Both the position numbers and the translations under genes were made by a program. Below the pieces are notes generated by a model that worked only from the letters and a program-made list of their open reading frames with translations, was not told the DNA's origin and ran no database searches. From Gnetum montanum (taxonomy: Eukaryota; Streptophyta; Gnetopsida; Gnetales; Gnetaceae), in NCBI GenBank assembly GCA_015680685.1, contig MNCI01001033.1:112670-161641 (forward strand): a stretch of 48,972 nucleotides of DNA. The letters are read 5' to 3'. This document shows positions 1 to 11,310 of this stretch, one piece after another; within the stretch, counting starts at the first letter, position 1; each line of letters starts with the position of its first letter.

Positions 1-601
1 CAGTCGCTTACAGTCTGCATACACCATCACCGCAGAGCGCCCATGTGAAAGAAGATCCAGAACATTCATCAATGGCATCAATGGCTGGAGGTCAGTTCGA
101 TCTATTTTTTCAAATTGATTTGTGCATTTTTGTTTCATGCACATTTGTAGATTAAGAGATCTATTTTTTACATGCTTCTGCTTGTGCAATCTGGTTCTCG
201 ATGCACGTTAGATTTCTTACAAACATGTCTTCAATTTGCCATCAGGAAAGACAATATTCATGTTATTTAAGTACCAAAGCTCACATGCCCATGGAAATCG
301 ATCCCATGTATACAAGCTAGAAGGAAACATTTCTTTATTCATCCTAAGCAATGTGTAAGATAGATTGTTGTGTTGAAAACGAATATACTCATTTGCTTGT
401 ATCATGTTTTCTTAACAAATCGTTGCTCCATTAAATGCCCAAAATGTGCCAACAATAGGTAGTTATACCATAGGGATAAAAAGATGTTGAATTCACTATA
501 TATAAAGGTCTAGCTAGCTATAGGACTACCACTTCATTGGCGATGGCATCCTTCATGATAGTTTGTTTTGCCATTGCTATTGGTAATAGTTCTAAGGTTA
601 A
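1..601. other. Left flank of H1, no assigned gene
   Basis: This stretch lies outside the H1 LTR that begins at 602. Bases 1 to about 90 are richer in GC than the rest, and plus-strand frame 3 stays open for about 30 codons up to a GTCAGT that could be a splice donor near 91, so a fragment of an exon is possible. The remainder is AT-rich and I see no repeat, ORF or RNA gene in it. Confidence 0.3.
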
Positions 602-1484
602 TGATGAGTGGTGGAGCAATCCAACACCCAACCATACAAGTCACAAGTGTTCACACATGACACGATCAAAATTCATAAATGCTCAATGTTATTATGCTAG
701 TAATTGAGTTGAACTCCAAGATCTCTATCTTCCTACTTTGAGTTAGTGAAAACTAAATGTATAGTTTAACTCGCAGTGAGGCATATGATCAATTGATGTT
801 GTTTAACCCTTAAGTGCTCATAGAGTAAGCATAGTGAAAAGGAATATTAAATCCTAAGTCTTAAGTAATAACTAGAATGTAAATCTATTCTATCTTAGAG
901 TAATGAATAACCATTCCTGATTCACCGGATACACCTTGGACTCATGTAATCATCACTTGGATTACCAAGTATTACACTACTAGGTGAACCAAGCAATAAT
1001 ACTACTTGGGTTACTAGACAATCACACTTAATGCTCAAAATTAGTCATATCAATACCACTTACTATTAATAAGTAAAAATAAAGTGCTTGAGAAAGTAAG
1101 TATTAAGCTAGTAAAATGGTAAAAAGTATTCTAAGTAAACATAAGAAACTAAGTGATGCTGCAATGATGGGAAATAGGCTAGATCTATATTGACATCACA
1201 ACTTATTTGAATAAAGACACCGTTCAACTATCACACATCACATTGTGGGCATTCACTCTCTATTGCTAAGTCTAAGTCTAAGAAATGAAATTGCAAGAGT
1301 TCTGTTACTAGTGGAATGAAAAGTTATTAGATTGTGTGTCCAAGTGTTGTATTTATAGGATTGCACACATCCCGAGACATTGTATCAACGATGACGTAGC
1401 ATGTGCCATGACATCATATCAATTACATCATAACTACAATATCGCAAATATGATATTGTATCACAACAAAATTTGTGTTCATCA
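602..1484 (-). repeat. H1 3' LTR
   Basis: The LTR begins TGATGAGTGG and ends TTCATCA on the plus strand, giving the inverted ends TGATGA/TCATCA. It matches the LTRs at 21971 and 42427 in ends, in order of internal blocks (AACCATA-CAAGTCAC near the left end, the CACTACTAGGTGAACCAAGCAATAATACTAC block in the middle, split here only by name) and in a minus-strand TATAAATA box at 1350-1357. The purine tract on the minus strand immediately to its right (from 1485) identifies it as the 3' LTR of a minus-strand element. Bases left of it (597-601, GTTAA) would be one half of a target duplication whose partner is not visible. Confidence 0.75.
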
Positions 1485-1500
1485 TACCCCCGCAATTAAT
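1485..1500 (-). other. H1 polypurine tract
   Basis: On the minus strand the sequence reads GCGGGGGTA directly before the LTR end. The same arrangement, with a run of five G followed by TA, adjoins the LTRs at 22888 and 43257. This is the usual position of the plus-strand primer of an LTR retrotransposon and sets the orientation of H1. Confidence 0.65.
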
Positions 1501-1687
1501 TGGAAACTTGTCCTTAAGTTAAAACAAAAGGAGAATAAAGTCTCTTACAAAATTGAGAGCTAGATTTGAATAGATATGACTGACTAACTATTTACATGAC
1601 TTAGAATGTCACAATGGTATTTTTATAAAATAGACACAAGTTCATGATAAGACAAAACAAAAAAAAATTGTAATAGCTCAATGTAGA

Positions 1688-2454
1688 TCAGGTTCCCTGT
1701 GGTGGTGGCTCTTCCATTAGTTGCTTCCTTTTATCATCAAGCTTCTTGAATTGGTATTTATTCAACAATGCCTAAAATTTCTATTCCTCTATCCTAGGGT
1801 CTTGTACCATCGATGCTTGTTAAGCAATGTGTGGTAGAGCTGGTACATCCCATAAGCATAGTAGCTACAGGAACATTTGATTGGCCTTGATGTACCACGT
1901 TGTGAACTACTACCTTTCCTTTTCAAATGTCGTGGCCATCTTTCTTAATTCTTGATAATCAAACATCCAACAAGCCATGTTAGCCGCTACATTTTCTTGG
2001 CCCTAGTAGCTAGCCTTGATAGCTTCTAATTCTGAATTTGCCACATGCGACTTTTGTAGTGAATCTTTTCTATCAATAAACTCTTTCTCATAGAGAGCAT
2101 ACACAATTGCTACTTACTATTCTAGTTCATTTTTGGACCTGCTTGCTATCAACATGGCCAAATTAGCATATCGAAGGTTTGCTAATCCAATGTGCTTGGT
2201 CAGATTCTTAATCTATAGGTCTTTATTCTTTATTTCTACCTAGTGGGCATGAGCAAGACTATCTAGAATTAGCTGCCAATTAGGATTCTGCATAGAGATT
2301 GAACTAATCTTATCAGTTTCCATCTAGATCTCTTTCTCGTTGATCTATTTATACATTTTTACCTAATTTGTAAAATGTTCCTTGAGGTGCTCATGTTTCT
2401 TGGTCTTGTTTTTCCATGCACTAATTTTTATAGTAGATTTTTGTTGGATTATGC
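1688..2454 (-). pseudogene. H1 extra ORF, C-terminal part
   Basis: This is the downstream piece of the extra ORF that E1 interrupted. Its minus-strand end reads EEPPPPQGT followed by TGA at 1690-1688. The equivalent end in H2, also proline-rich, stops at 23124-23122, and alignment with H2 is what shows this to be coding remains. In H2 the matching region is rich in heptad-like charged and leucine residues, suggesting a coiled coil. The frame here has many stops. The function is unknown. Confidence 0.5.
2450..2454. other. E1 target-site duplication, left copy
   Basis: TATGC directly before the LTR end TGTACT at 2455; identical to 11783-11787 right of the other LTR. A perfect 5-base duplication fits one insertion event of E1 into H1. 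Confidence 0.9.
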
Positions 2455-4119
2455 TGTACTGACCTAAATCATCGGTGTAAGGCTGGAAGGGAAATAGACA
2501 CCGAGAGATCGTTGGGAAGACAGAGCTAACCCTACCTTTGCTTGAGGGCAAGCTAGAAAAGTAAACGAAGGCAGAGTGCCTTGGATGGTTTGCACGCAAA
2601 TCAACCAAGGACTTCCCAGAGCGTAAGCTATGGCTAGCGTTGGGGTTATCGTAAACGGGATGTAAAAAAAATGCAAACAACGATAAGAAATGTAAACAGA
2701 GCGTACTGAATTATAAATAATGCAAAAATAGAGCTATATTGTAAAAAAAACATAAACCGAAGTAAATAATGTAAATGGAAGACAATAATGAGATTTTATT
2801 ATATTTTTTTTTAAAAAAATGTGCACTGGTCAAAGCGTAGTTGCACACGTGTGGATAGCAAGTCAAATGCCTAGCCCCGGGATGATATGACGCGATGATG
2901 TGATGATGTGACATGATGAACATGAGAAATGCTTAGATGCCAACAGTCAAGTGTGTCGAGCGCCCAAGGATTGCAGGTTCTGTCCTCTCTCAGAATTGCC
3001 AATCTCTTCAATTTTTACCTCCCAATTTTTTGCCCCTCAGTTTATGTGAATTGACAGGGTATTTATAGGATTGGGCTAGGCTCAGGCACGAAAGCCAAGA
3101 ATGGAATCAATGGCTGTGAGATGAGAGGAAAGCAGATCTAGCAACATGTGTCCCATGGATAGTTGGCATGGGTTGGATGTGTGCTGGATAGTTGCATTCT
3201 TTGACCAGGTTCAATGTATTTGTGTTGGATAGTTGTGCACGAGTTGGATGTATGTTGAATAGTTGCATTCTTTGACCAAGTTCAATGTATCTATGTTGGA
3301 TAGTTGTGCACAAGTTGGATGTGTGTTGGCAAGCTACATTCTTGACCAGGTACATTGCATTTTACAATTTATGGGTTATTCAAGCCCATGAAAGTACATT
3401 TAATTTAGACCATGAGGGATTGACATGCCCACAAATGGGGATTTATAATGAAATGTACAACAAGAGAAATTTGACTACCCAGCGTGACCTGTAGTGTGAC
3501 CTGCAATGTGACCTCCAAAACTTGCAATTTTGAGCTGAAATCTGGAATTTCTGAAGGCTGGGACCCATAGTTATCAATAGTGGACCTTGAGGATGACTTA
3601 CATCCTTGAAATGAAGTCATTTTGGCTCAGTTTTGGGGTTCTAAAAGTTGGTGACGTTGATCCTTACGTTGTGCAACATCTGAAAAAGTAACCCCAACGT
3701 CACCAAGTTAAAATGACATATTTGAGGCCCAAATCTTGATTTTCTGGAGGCTGGGAGCTGCTGGGGACCTTGGCGAAGGTCATGGGGGGTCCTTGTGCTC
3801 GATTTTGGCCTATTTTGACTCAATTTCGGGGCTCCAAAAGTTGGTGACGCTGATGCTTACGTTGTGCAGCGTCTGAAAAAGTAACTAAAGTGTACTTAGC
3901 CAAAACCAAATATTTTGAACCCAAGACTTTTGATTCTAGATGCTGGAAGTTGGTGTAATCACTTGTGGGCCCCGAGGGGACCTTGCCTATTGAATCATGG
4001 GCCATCAGGGGCTGTTTCGGAGGCTGTCAAGTTTGGTCATGTTGTACTCATGTTGGGTAGTAGCATGACTTAGCTTGATTCTTGTCTAAAAGTGCTAGGC
4101 AAAAATTAGTGGTGTTTCA
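2455..4119 (-). repeat. E1 3' LTR
   Basis: On the minus strand it starts TGAAACACC (at 4119) and ends GTACA (at 2455). A minus-strand TATAAATA box lies at 3067-3060. Internal duplications are visible: the motif GTTGGATAGTTGTGCA recurs between 3160 and 3335, and a block of about 190 bases is repeated with divergence at about 3520, 3645 and 3831, each containing a GTTGGTGACG-type motif. It is longer than the right LTR partly because that one contains an unsized gap. Confidence 0.88.
3060..3067 (-). promoter_or_regulatory. TATA box, E1 3' LTR
   Basis: TATAAATA on the minus strand; the same box occurs at 10942-10935 in the other LTR, at the U3/R position expected for an LTR promoter. Confidence 0.55.
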
Positions 4120-4136
4120 TTAGCCCCTCTTTGTTG
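4120..4136 (-). other. E1 polypurine tract
   Basis: On the minus strand CAACAAAGAGGGGCTA runs directly into the LTR start TGAAACA. E2 has the same tract (CAACAAAGAGGGGCCAT, 40492-40508). This fixes the element's orientation. Confidence 0.85.
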
Positions 4137-5289
4137 ACATCTAGAGGAATTCACCTGAGAGGCGTCGATAAAGAAGTGCAAACATCATGAATAAACAAGT
4201 ACCAAACATTAACCATTAGCCCTTGGCTGGATATTATCGCACCATTTTCAAAAGTACATGGGATTGAGGGGATGTGGTTCAAGATGCAAGGGATTGTAAC
4301 TAGGGGAAGCTAGGAATTGATCAAGGGTGATAATTGTTGTTGGAATTTTGGGAGAGGAATGCTCTCACATGAACAAGTTATGTCATTGGTCCTTGTCAAC
4401 AGCTGGGTTTTTAGCAAACTCGGAACCAAGACATAGGAGGTGCATTCTTTGGAGAAACGGGACTCTTATAGAGTATTTGCGGAGCCCATTGTAAATAGCC
4501 AAAGCCACGCGATGATGTGTAACATGGTCTCTTTAAGACACGAGTGTAACTTTTTTTTCAAGACAACTTCCTTCTTGCTTGGGGCTTGTATGAGAATAGC
4601 CAATAGTCTTTTCTTTGTGATGTCAATGGGGTCGTAAAGACCTTTTCCATACATTTTGCTCTTTGACCTTTTGTGCTTTTTCTTTTCTCTTTATTTTGTC
4701 TTCTCCTTTTTCTTTTGTTTTTCTTTTATTCTTTGGTCTTTTTGAAAGAGCTTGCTTTTTGTGCCGTGCTCGTGCTTGAGCACTTGCATTTTGCATCATG
4801 TACTATGTATCATGTTTTGTGTCACAACTGCTTAGAGAGTTATAGTGTGCAACAGTGTATCAAGAGTTTTGAGGTGAGTAGAATGTATCAGGGGGGTGTA
4901 ATTGAATAGGCTAAGGGGAGAATGATGGGGAAATAGGGGATGCATCGGGAGTCAGGAATGTACTTATGAATGGATTGATTAACCTAGTTGCATGCATCAG
5001 GAAAAATGTGATACCTTGTCGTCATGATGAAATTCGAGCTCCTCAAAAGTGTCATCCTATAAACACAACTCCAAGAAGACAAGAAAATGAAAAATGAAAC
5101 AGTAAGCTAAACACTTTAAACAAGGAGATGGAGTCATTACGTGCAATTTTTCAAACCAGACAGAATCATGAACAACATTAGCTTCATTAGTATTCATGAG
5201 ACAAATCATGTAGCAAGTCTTTGTGGAACATGAACAGCCAATTGTAGCAATAGATATTTTCAAGTTTTGCCTGGTCGTTGATGATGTCA
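4137..5289. other. E1 3' untranslated stretch, no gene seen
   Basis: Neither strand has an ORF resembling a known retroelement protein here. The short ORFs near 4440-4910 and 5057-5290 are T-rich or low-complexity and have no conserved motif. In E2 the comparable interval (39420-40492) is also non-coding. Confidence 0.6.
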
Positions 5290-6046
5290 CCAGTTTATAG
5301 TCTTAGGAAACTATTGTGGATTAGTTTCACGTCATAACCCCTTGGATGGTGCCAGTTTAGCGTCATAGCGGACGGTGTATTGCTAGTTTATAGTCATAGT
5401 AGATTGTGAAGAGGCAAACTAGTTTATAGTCTTAGTGGACTCTGGATGCTAGTTTCATATCATGGCAGACAAATGTAGTAGTTTAGTGTCATACCGGACA
5501 GAATTTTGTGGTATCAGTTTTAAGTCATGATCTAGGACTACTCTGTGGTATCAGTTTTAAGTCATGATACAAGACTTCTCTGTGGTATTAGTTTTAAGCC
5601 ATGATATAAGACTTCTTTGTGGTATCAGTTTTAACTTATGATCCAGGACTTCTCTGTGGTATCAGTTTTAAGTCATGATCCTAGGACTATTCTATGGTAT
5701 CAGTTTTAAGTCATGATCAAGGACTACTTTTTGGTATCAGTTTTAAGTCATGATCCAAGACTTCTCTGTGGTATCAGATTTAAGTCATGATCCAGGAATT
5801 CTCTGTGGTATCAGTTTTAAGTCATGATGCTAGGACTATTCTATGGTATTAGTTTTAAGTCATGATGCCAGGACTACTCTGTGGTATCAATTTTAAGTCA
5901 TGATGCCAGGACTACTCTATGGCATCAGTTTTAAGTCATGATGCCAGGACTAATATGTGGTATCAGTTTTAAGTCATGATGCCAGGACTACTTTGTGGTA
6001 TCAGTTTTAAGTCATGATGTCAGGACTATTCTATGCCAATTTATAG
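5290..6046 (-). repeat. E1 3' tandem repeat zone
   Basis: About fourteen copies of a 37-39 base unit run from about 5505 to 6046; each contains GTATCAGTTTTAAGTCATGA followed by a CCAGGACT or TCCAAGACT block. More divergent copies with CTAGTTTATAGTCTTAG cores fill 5290-5505. Read on the minus strand the unit contains GACTTAAAACT or GACTATAAACT, which corresponds to the GACGTAAAACTGGCA core in the E2 array at 38936-39415. Such hypervariable tandem repeats upstream of the 3' LTR are known for Tat/Ogre elements. Confidence 0.85.
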
Positions 6047-6189
6047 TCGTTAGAATGTATGAATGAAAGAAAAGCAATGCAAAGTGATGTTGCATACATG
6101 GTCATGTTACATGCCTATGAGATCCTACAAACAATAAACTAGGAAGAAAACAACATCAAGCGACACCTGCCGTACATAGAGTTAGAATG

Positions 6190-6262
6190 TATGAATGAAA
6201 GAAAAGCAATGCAAAAAGTGATAGTTTTAGGCCATTCTAGGCCATAAGCTAGTTTAAGGCCT
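6190..6262 (-). repeat. E1 remnant of GGCCTTAAACTAG repeats
   Basis: On the minus strand this reads GGCCTTAAACTAG with several further GGCCT/GGCCTA blocks. E2 has four copies of the same core just inside its intron (30714-30965). Because it directly follows the protease stop in E1 and is followed by the 3' tandem array, it marks where the deleted segment of E1 begins. Confidence 0.6.
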
Positions 6263-6421
6263 TTTCAGGCCATGTGTTTTTGTAGTTTTATGTTTTTATG
6301 TTTGATGTTTTTCAAATGTAATGTGTAAACTAAGTTGACGGATGTATAAACAAAGAAAAATCTGTGATCTAAGTGAGCAGGAAAAATGTAAACACATAGG
6401 CTAGTGCAATGTAAACAAAAG

Positions 6422-7648
6422 TTAAACATGCATGTCAGAGGGGTAGGTAGAAGGTAGGTAAGCATCTAGCACATTTTTAGCCATGGGAGACTTTTGGTCA
6501 TGTAGTTTCTTTATAACTAGGCATGGATTAGGGAGCATGCAAGGTTTAGGATCCTCTAGGGGGTTGTCGGCTTCAACCACTCGTTTGGGTGTGTTAGCCT
6601 TAAGCATTACATTGGTTGTCGTAGGTGTACTATCAAGAAATTCTTCTTCTAAAACTTGCACCATATCTATGCCATGGATAGTCGAAGAGGAAAAATTATC
6701 ACCATGGATGATAACTTGACCACCTTCGTATGGAAGGTGGATTTCTTTGTGGATGGGAGAGGAGATGGTCCTTAGTTGAGCTAGCCAAGGCTTGCCTAGA
6801 ATCATGTTGAAACTTGGCATCTCCTCTATGATAGTGAAATCTGCGCTAGTGGAAAATTTCTCTCCTGCTACAAAGGCTAAGTTGATTGTACCCTTGATTG
6901 TGACATGTGATCCATTGAAGGATTTTAGACACATGGTTTTGGTTGGTCTAATTTCATCTGCCAGGCCTAGCTTGTCGATGGTGGAGTATAGGACTACGTT
7001 CGTTGCTGCACCATCATCAACATGCACTCTGCGGATGGTGCACTACCCAACACGAATGCTAATGGATAGTGGAGCTATTGTGAATTCCCCTCGTTCGGGG
7101 TTGACTTTAATTGCATCATCATGGAAGGCTAAGGTATTTGAACCCAATCCTTGTGGTGTCTGTTGTGAAATAGTTGCACGGATGGATTCTTTGTTTGCAA
7201 GGATGTCCTCTGTAATAGGAATGGATGCTAACGTTTGAGCCAAGGCTTCACGGTGAGTGGCTGAAGTCATGACCAGGTCATACAAACTCATCGTTGTGTT
7301 CCTCTATTTTAGCGCTTGTTTTACTTGGGCTAGTACAACTACAAAGTCCTTGTCATTAGCTGTTGTGTTGGCTTTGACTTCCTCTATGAAGCTTGAGAGG
7401 TAGACCTCTCAGGAGGGGGACTTAGGCTTGGTTTGCTTGGGGGTAGGGGCCACAGTGTTCAATTGTTGTTTTCTAGTTGTGGCCTTTGCTTCAGCCATGG
7501 GAATTGCGAGGTGCTCATTTGTCCTCTTGTGTTCCCATTTGGTGGGCCTACCCAAGTTGCTAGTGGGGTCAACCCTTGAATGAGGAGGGATCAAGATGTT
7601 TTCCACTGTTGGGGTTTGGGTAGGTGAGGGGCCATCACGTTGTGGCAC
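6422..7648 (-). pseudogene. gag-pro: E1 aspartic protease region of gag-pro
   Basis: This is the protease part of the gag-pro polyprotein, in the same minus-strand frame as gag, ending with TAA at 6424-6422. The active-site segment reads VHVDDGAATNVV; DDGA stands where retropepsins have D-S/T-G-A, so the catalytic aspartate is present. The flap and C-terminal part (FTIIEEMPSFNMILGKPWLA) match E2 position for position, including the ILGKPWL/ILGRSWL motif typical of retropepsin ends. In-frame stops break the frame upstream of 7648, near 7408, 7290-7043 and 7028. The protease would release gag and pol products in virus-like particles; this copy cannot be read through. Confidence 0.8.
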
Positions 7649-7659
7649 CTTGATGATGA

Positions 7660-7750
7660 AAGGTTGCTTAGTGATTTTTGTTATAGTGTCATGCTAGTTT
7701 AACGTCTTAGCGGATGAGTCATGCCAGTTTAACGTCTTAGCGGACGAATG
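7660..7750 (-). repeat. Two copies of the 3' tandem-repeat unit inside the gag-pro linker
   Basis: The plus strand shows two consecutive copies of GTCATGC(T/C)AGTTTAACGTCTTAGCGGA about 33 bases apart (7688-7745). This unit matches the diverged members of the 3' array near 5340-5380 (CCAGTTTAGCGTCATAGCGGA). It sits between the proline-rich linker and the protease, where E2 has no such unit. Confidence 0.65.
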
Positions 7751-7786
7751 TTGTGGAGCCTTGACCACAAAGGGTGTTGTGGGTGC

Positions 7787-9972
7787 CTATGGTGGCACCT
7801 TGATAACAAAGGGAGGCTTCTTGTTTGTGGAGGTTAGGGGAATCCTTGCCTTGCTAGGAGGCACACGGATCACAAAAGGTTTTTTCATAGGTTTGGGCTT
7901 TCCACCTATGCTAATTGAGTTTATAACATAGGAGGCATCATTCATGTTGGATTGACTTGTCATGTCAATCACTAGTTGGCCCTGTTCTATCATTCCCTGC
8001 AGGTCATCTTACAAGGTATGACAGTTGTCTGTATTGTGACTAGCCATTTGATGGTAATGATAGTATTGGTTCAATTTAAAATGTTGTGGGACCGGAGGCT
8101 CATTTGGTACTGCTAAGGTGGGGTTCCTTAGTAGCTCGCAATACCTATCATGTTTTTGGAAGGTAATCTCCGATACGTGTTTGTGTTGGATTTGCCCGGC
8201 TTTCAAGAGTTTCTCCAATAGTTGAAAGGGTTGCATCAGTAGTGGTGTATACTTTGAGCGGTCCTTGCGCTAAAAGTTGGGCCTTGGGGTGGCCCTTGCC
8301 GATGTAGGTGAGTTGGCACCAAAGTTGGTGGCTTTGTTAGCTAGGGCTTTAGGTTGCTTAGTTGTTGGGCCCCAGTTGGTTGCTTTTGTGATTGTGGCTA
8401 TTGTTGCCTCGGTTGTATTTTTCTTGCGAGTATGTTGGTTTTTGTAGGCCACATAAGCTAGGTCATTGCTAGCTTGCGCTGCTTCCTCTATGTCCTTAAT
8501 TTGTACAAATGACTGACTCAAAGTATGAGGTTTTAGATAATAAAGCTTTGATTTAATGAAGTTGTTTATGGCTGCCTTAAGGATGGTAAGTAGATATGTT
8601 TCAGGAATAGGTTCATGAAGTTCATTCAAGGTGGCACTCCATCTTTGGATAACCTTTTGTGCTGGCTCTAAAGGTGCTTGTTTAATTTGAATCAAGCTAT
8701 CTAACGTAGCTTCAGGTTTTAGATTGTATTTGAAATGGATGACAAACTGGTGCAACAAATCCTCCAGAGAAGATATAGAGCTACAGGGTAAGGCTCGGTA
8801 CCAGTCTAAGGCTCTTCCTATTCAAGACATAGCAAACACACGTAGGATTACATGGGGCCATGCTTGAAGAAAAAGACATTCGGTTCGGAATGTCACTAGG
8901 TGGGCATTTGGGTCTCCGTCTCCATTGTACTTTGTCAACTGAGGTAACGAGACTCCCTTTGGCAAGGTTAAGGGTGGAACTGAGGGGTCAATTGGGTCAT
9001 CTCGATAGAAATCTAATACCTTGACTTCCTCATTGTTCAAAGTTTTAAGGCATTTTGATTCCTCTACTAATGAGTGCATCATTTTTTGTGTGTCTGCCCA
9101 TTCTTGGGTGGTAGGAAAACTAGTGGATTGAATGGATTGTGGATGATAATGATTTAATTGTTGCATTATTTGTGGAAAGAGAGGTTGTTGGGCAAATGTT
9201 TGTTGTGGTGGGATGGTATTCAAGACTGAGACTACCAGTGGAACCCACTGCCTAGCCACAGGTCGTGAAGTAACACCCTGTTAGATTGGAGTAATCAATG
9301 ATGCTCCGTGGATCTACACCTGAGGTATGTAATGGGTGGATGTAGAAGCTGGTATGATTGATGGCATTCCAATTACTTGAGGTCGAAAGATTGACCCTGT
9401 GTTGATTTGGGGAGGGAGTTGTTGAGACTGTACTTGTGGAGGAATGATGGAAGTAGATGCATTGGAGTGAATATTATTGGGTACGGAGAAGATAGAAATG
9501 GAAGTAGGTACCTCTTGTCGGGAAATTGGCGCTTGAGTGTTTGTAGATAAAGGAGGAAACACAGTTTCTTCTAGGAAAGGGTGGAACATTGAGTTTGTGT
9601 AGGCATGGGAACTAATGGTATGGTAGGAATCGCCATGTTCAGATTGGGTTGCAAAATCATCTTCCTCATCTTGAGGCTCTATTGGCAGTAGCTGTAAGGC
9701 TTGACTCCTAGCCATAAGAAGTTGGGACATGAGTTTATGATGGTGTTCAGACAACGAGATTATATCAAATGCTGAAGGGATGAACTCATGACCTCCTTTG
9801 TGGATATGTTCATAGTCTCGTTTTGCTGCCGTTTCGACACGATTGATAGGCAAGTTGGCTTCGATTTTTACACAATGAAGTTATATTGTTCAAGGCTTAG
9901 TGTGGCTCGCTTTGGTTGGATTATGGTATCAAATGTGTTAGGCATTGATGTAGAAGGTTGATCTGGATTCAT
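7787..9972 (-). pseudogene. gag-pro: E1 gag
   Basis: The Gag structural protein would form the virus-like particle. The ATG is at 9972-9970, at the position matching the E2 start. A one-base shift near 9883 separates the first 30 codons from the main frame. The conserved capsid segment is clear: LTKYNGDGDPNAHLVTF (about 8950-8900), then WSATLNELHEPIPETYLL and KSKLYYLKPHTLSQSF (8640-8500). Next come a lysine-rich stretch, FQLLEKLLKAGQIQHKHVSE (8230-8170) and a YYHYHQMASHNTDNCHTL segment in place of a clear CCHC knuckle. The linker has repeated PFVI(R/K)VPP motifs. All pieces lie in one frame, broken by about six stops. Confidence 0.82.
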
Positions 9973-10307
9973 ATTGACAAATTGGGTTGTGAAAGTTGCT
10001 ATTTGTAGAAAATGGCTAACTTTGAAAACGAAAAAAAGAAAAAATAAAAGATAAAAAAAATTAAAAAAAAATTGACTAAGTCTGCCGGTAGTAGGAAAAT
10101 GGATAAGTATAAAAATGAAAGAAAAAAAATGCTAAGTATGAAAATGCAAGGAAAAAAATGATAAGTGTGAAAAATGCTAAAAATGGCCAACTCTAGCGCT
10201 ACACTCGCTACGCTGGAGCTTGCTATGCTCTGAGAACTTGTTATGCTCTCTAGAACATCCAGAGTTTTGACTAAGTGCTAATAAAAAATGTAGACAGAAA
10301 TGGTTCA
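9973..10307 (-). other. E1 leader between primer site and gag
   Basis: About 335 bases of untranslated leader. The part at 10020-10180 is A-rich low-complexity sequence on the plus strand (runs of A with GAAAATG and AAGTATGAAAATG repeats). No other feature is seen. Confidence 0.6.
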
Positions 10308-10326
10308 GGCCCTTCTTCTAGTGCTA
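10308..10326 (-). other. E1 primer-binding site
   Basis: On the minus strand TAGCACTAGAAGAAGGGCC lies five bases inside the LTR. It differs by two G-to-A changes from TGGCACTAGAAGGAGGGCC of E2 (26500-26518). A site starting TGG next to the 5' LTR is the expected complement of a tRNA 3' CCA end. I cannot name the tRNA with confidence. Confidence 0.7.
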
Positions 10327-10934
10327 AAACCTGTACTAACCTAAATTGTCGGTGTAAGGCTGGAAGGGAAACAGACATTGAGAGATCGTTGGGCAGACAC
10401 AGCTGACCCTGCTTTTGCCTGATGGCAAGCTAGAAAAGTAAACAAAGGCAGAGTGCCTTGGATGGTTTGCACGCAAATCAACCAAGGACTTTCCAGAGCG
10501 TAAGCTATGGTTAGCGTTGTGGTTATCGTAAACGGGATGTAAACAGAATGCAAACAGCGATATGAAATGTAAATAGAGTGTATTGATTATAAATAATGTA
10601 AAAATAGAGCTATATTGTAAACAAAGCATAAACCAAAGTAAATAATGTAAATGGAAGGCAATAATGATATTGCATTATATTTTTTTTAACAAAATGTGAA
10701 CCGGTTAAAGCGTAGTTGCACACGTGTGGATGGCAAGTTAAATGCCTAGCCCTAGGATGATATGACGCGATGATGCGATGATGTGATATGATGAACGTGA
10801 GAAATGATTGGATGCCAACAGTTAGGTGTGCCGAGCGCCCAAGGATTGTAGGTTCTATCCTTCTTTAGAATTGCCAATCTCTCCAATTTTTGCCTCCCAA
10901 TTTTTTGCCCCTCAGTTTATGTGAATTGACGAGG

Positions 10935-10942
10935 TATTTATA
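10935..10942 (-). promoter_or_regulatory. TATA box, E1 5' LTR
   Basis: TATAAATA on the minus strand in the promoter-bearing LTR, about 600 bases upstream of the LTR end. This would start the E1 transcript. Confidence 0.6.
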
Positions 10943-11310
10943 GGGTTGGGCTAGGCTCAGGCACAAAATCCAAGAATGGAATCAACGACTGTGAGATGAG
11001 AGGAAAGAAGATCTAGTGACATGTGTTCCATAGATAGTTGGCATGGGTTGGATGTGTCCTGGATAGTTGCATTCTTTAACCAGGTTCAATGTATTTGTGT
11101 TGGATAGTTGTGCACGAGTTGGATGTGTGTTGGATAGTTGTGCATGAGTTGGATGTGTGTTGGCAAGCTACATTCTTGACCAGGTACATTGCATTTTACA
11201 ATTTATGGGTTATTCAAGCCCATGAAAGTACATTTAATTTAGACCATGAGGGCTTGACATGCCCACAAATGGGGATTTATAATGAAATGTACAACAAGAG
11301 AAATTTGACT

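Noticed and set aside
4673-4909. Plus-strand ORF with a hydrophobic leucine/phenylalanine run
   Set aside because: It is T-rich low-complexity sequence on the non-coding strand of E1; no conserved protein.
5505-6046. Regular repeats resembling a CRISPR array
   Set aside because: Units are directly adjacent tandem copies without unique spacers, in a plant retrotransposon 3' region.
6792-7238. Plus-strand ORF of 148 codons
   Set aside because: It is the complement of the E1 protease, whose motifs are on the minus strand.
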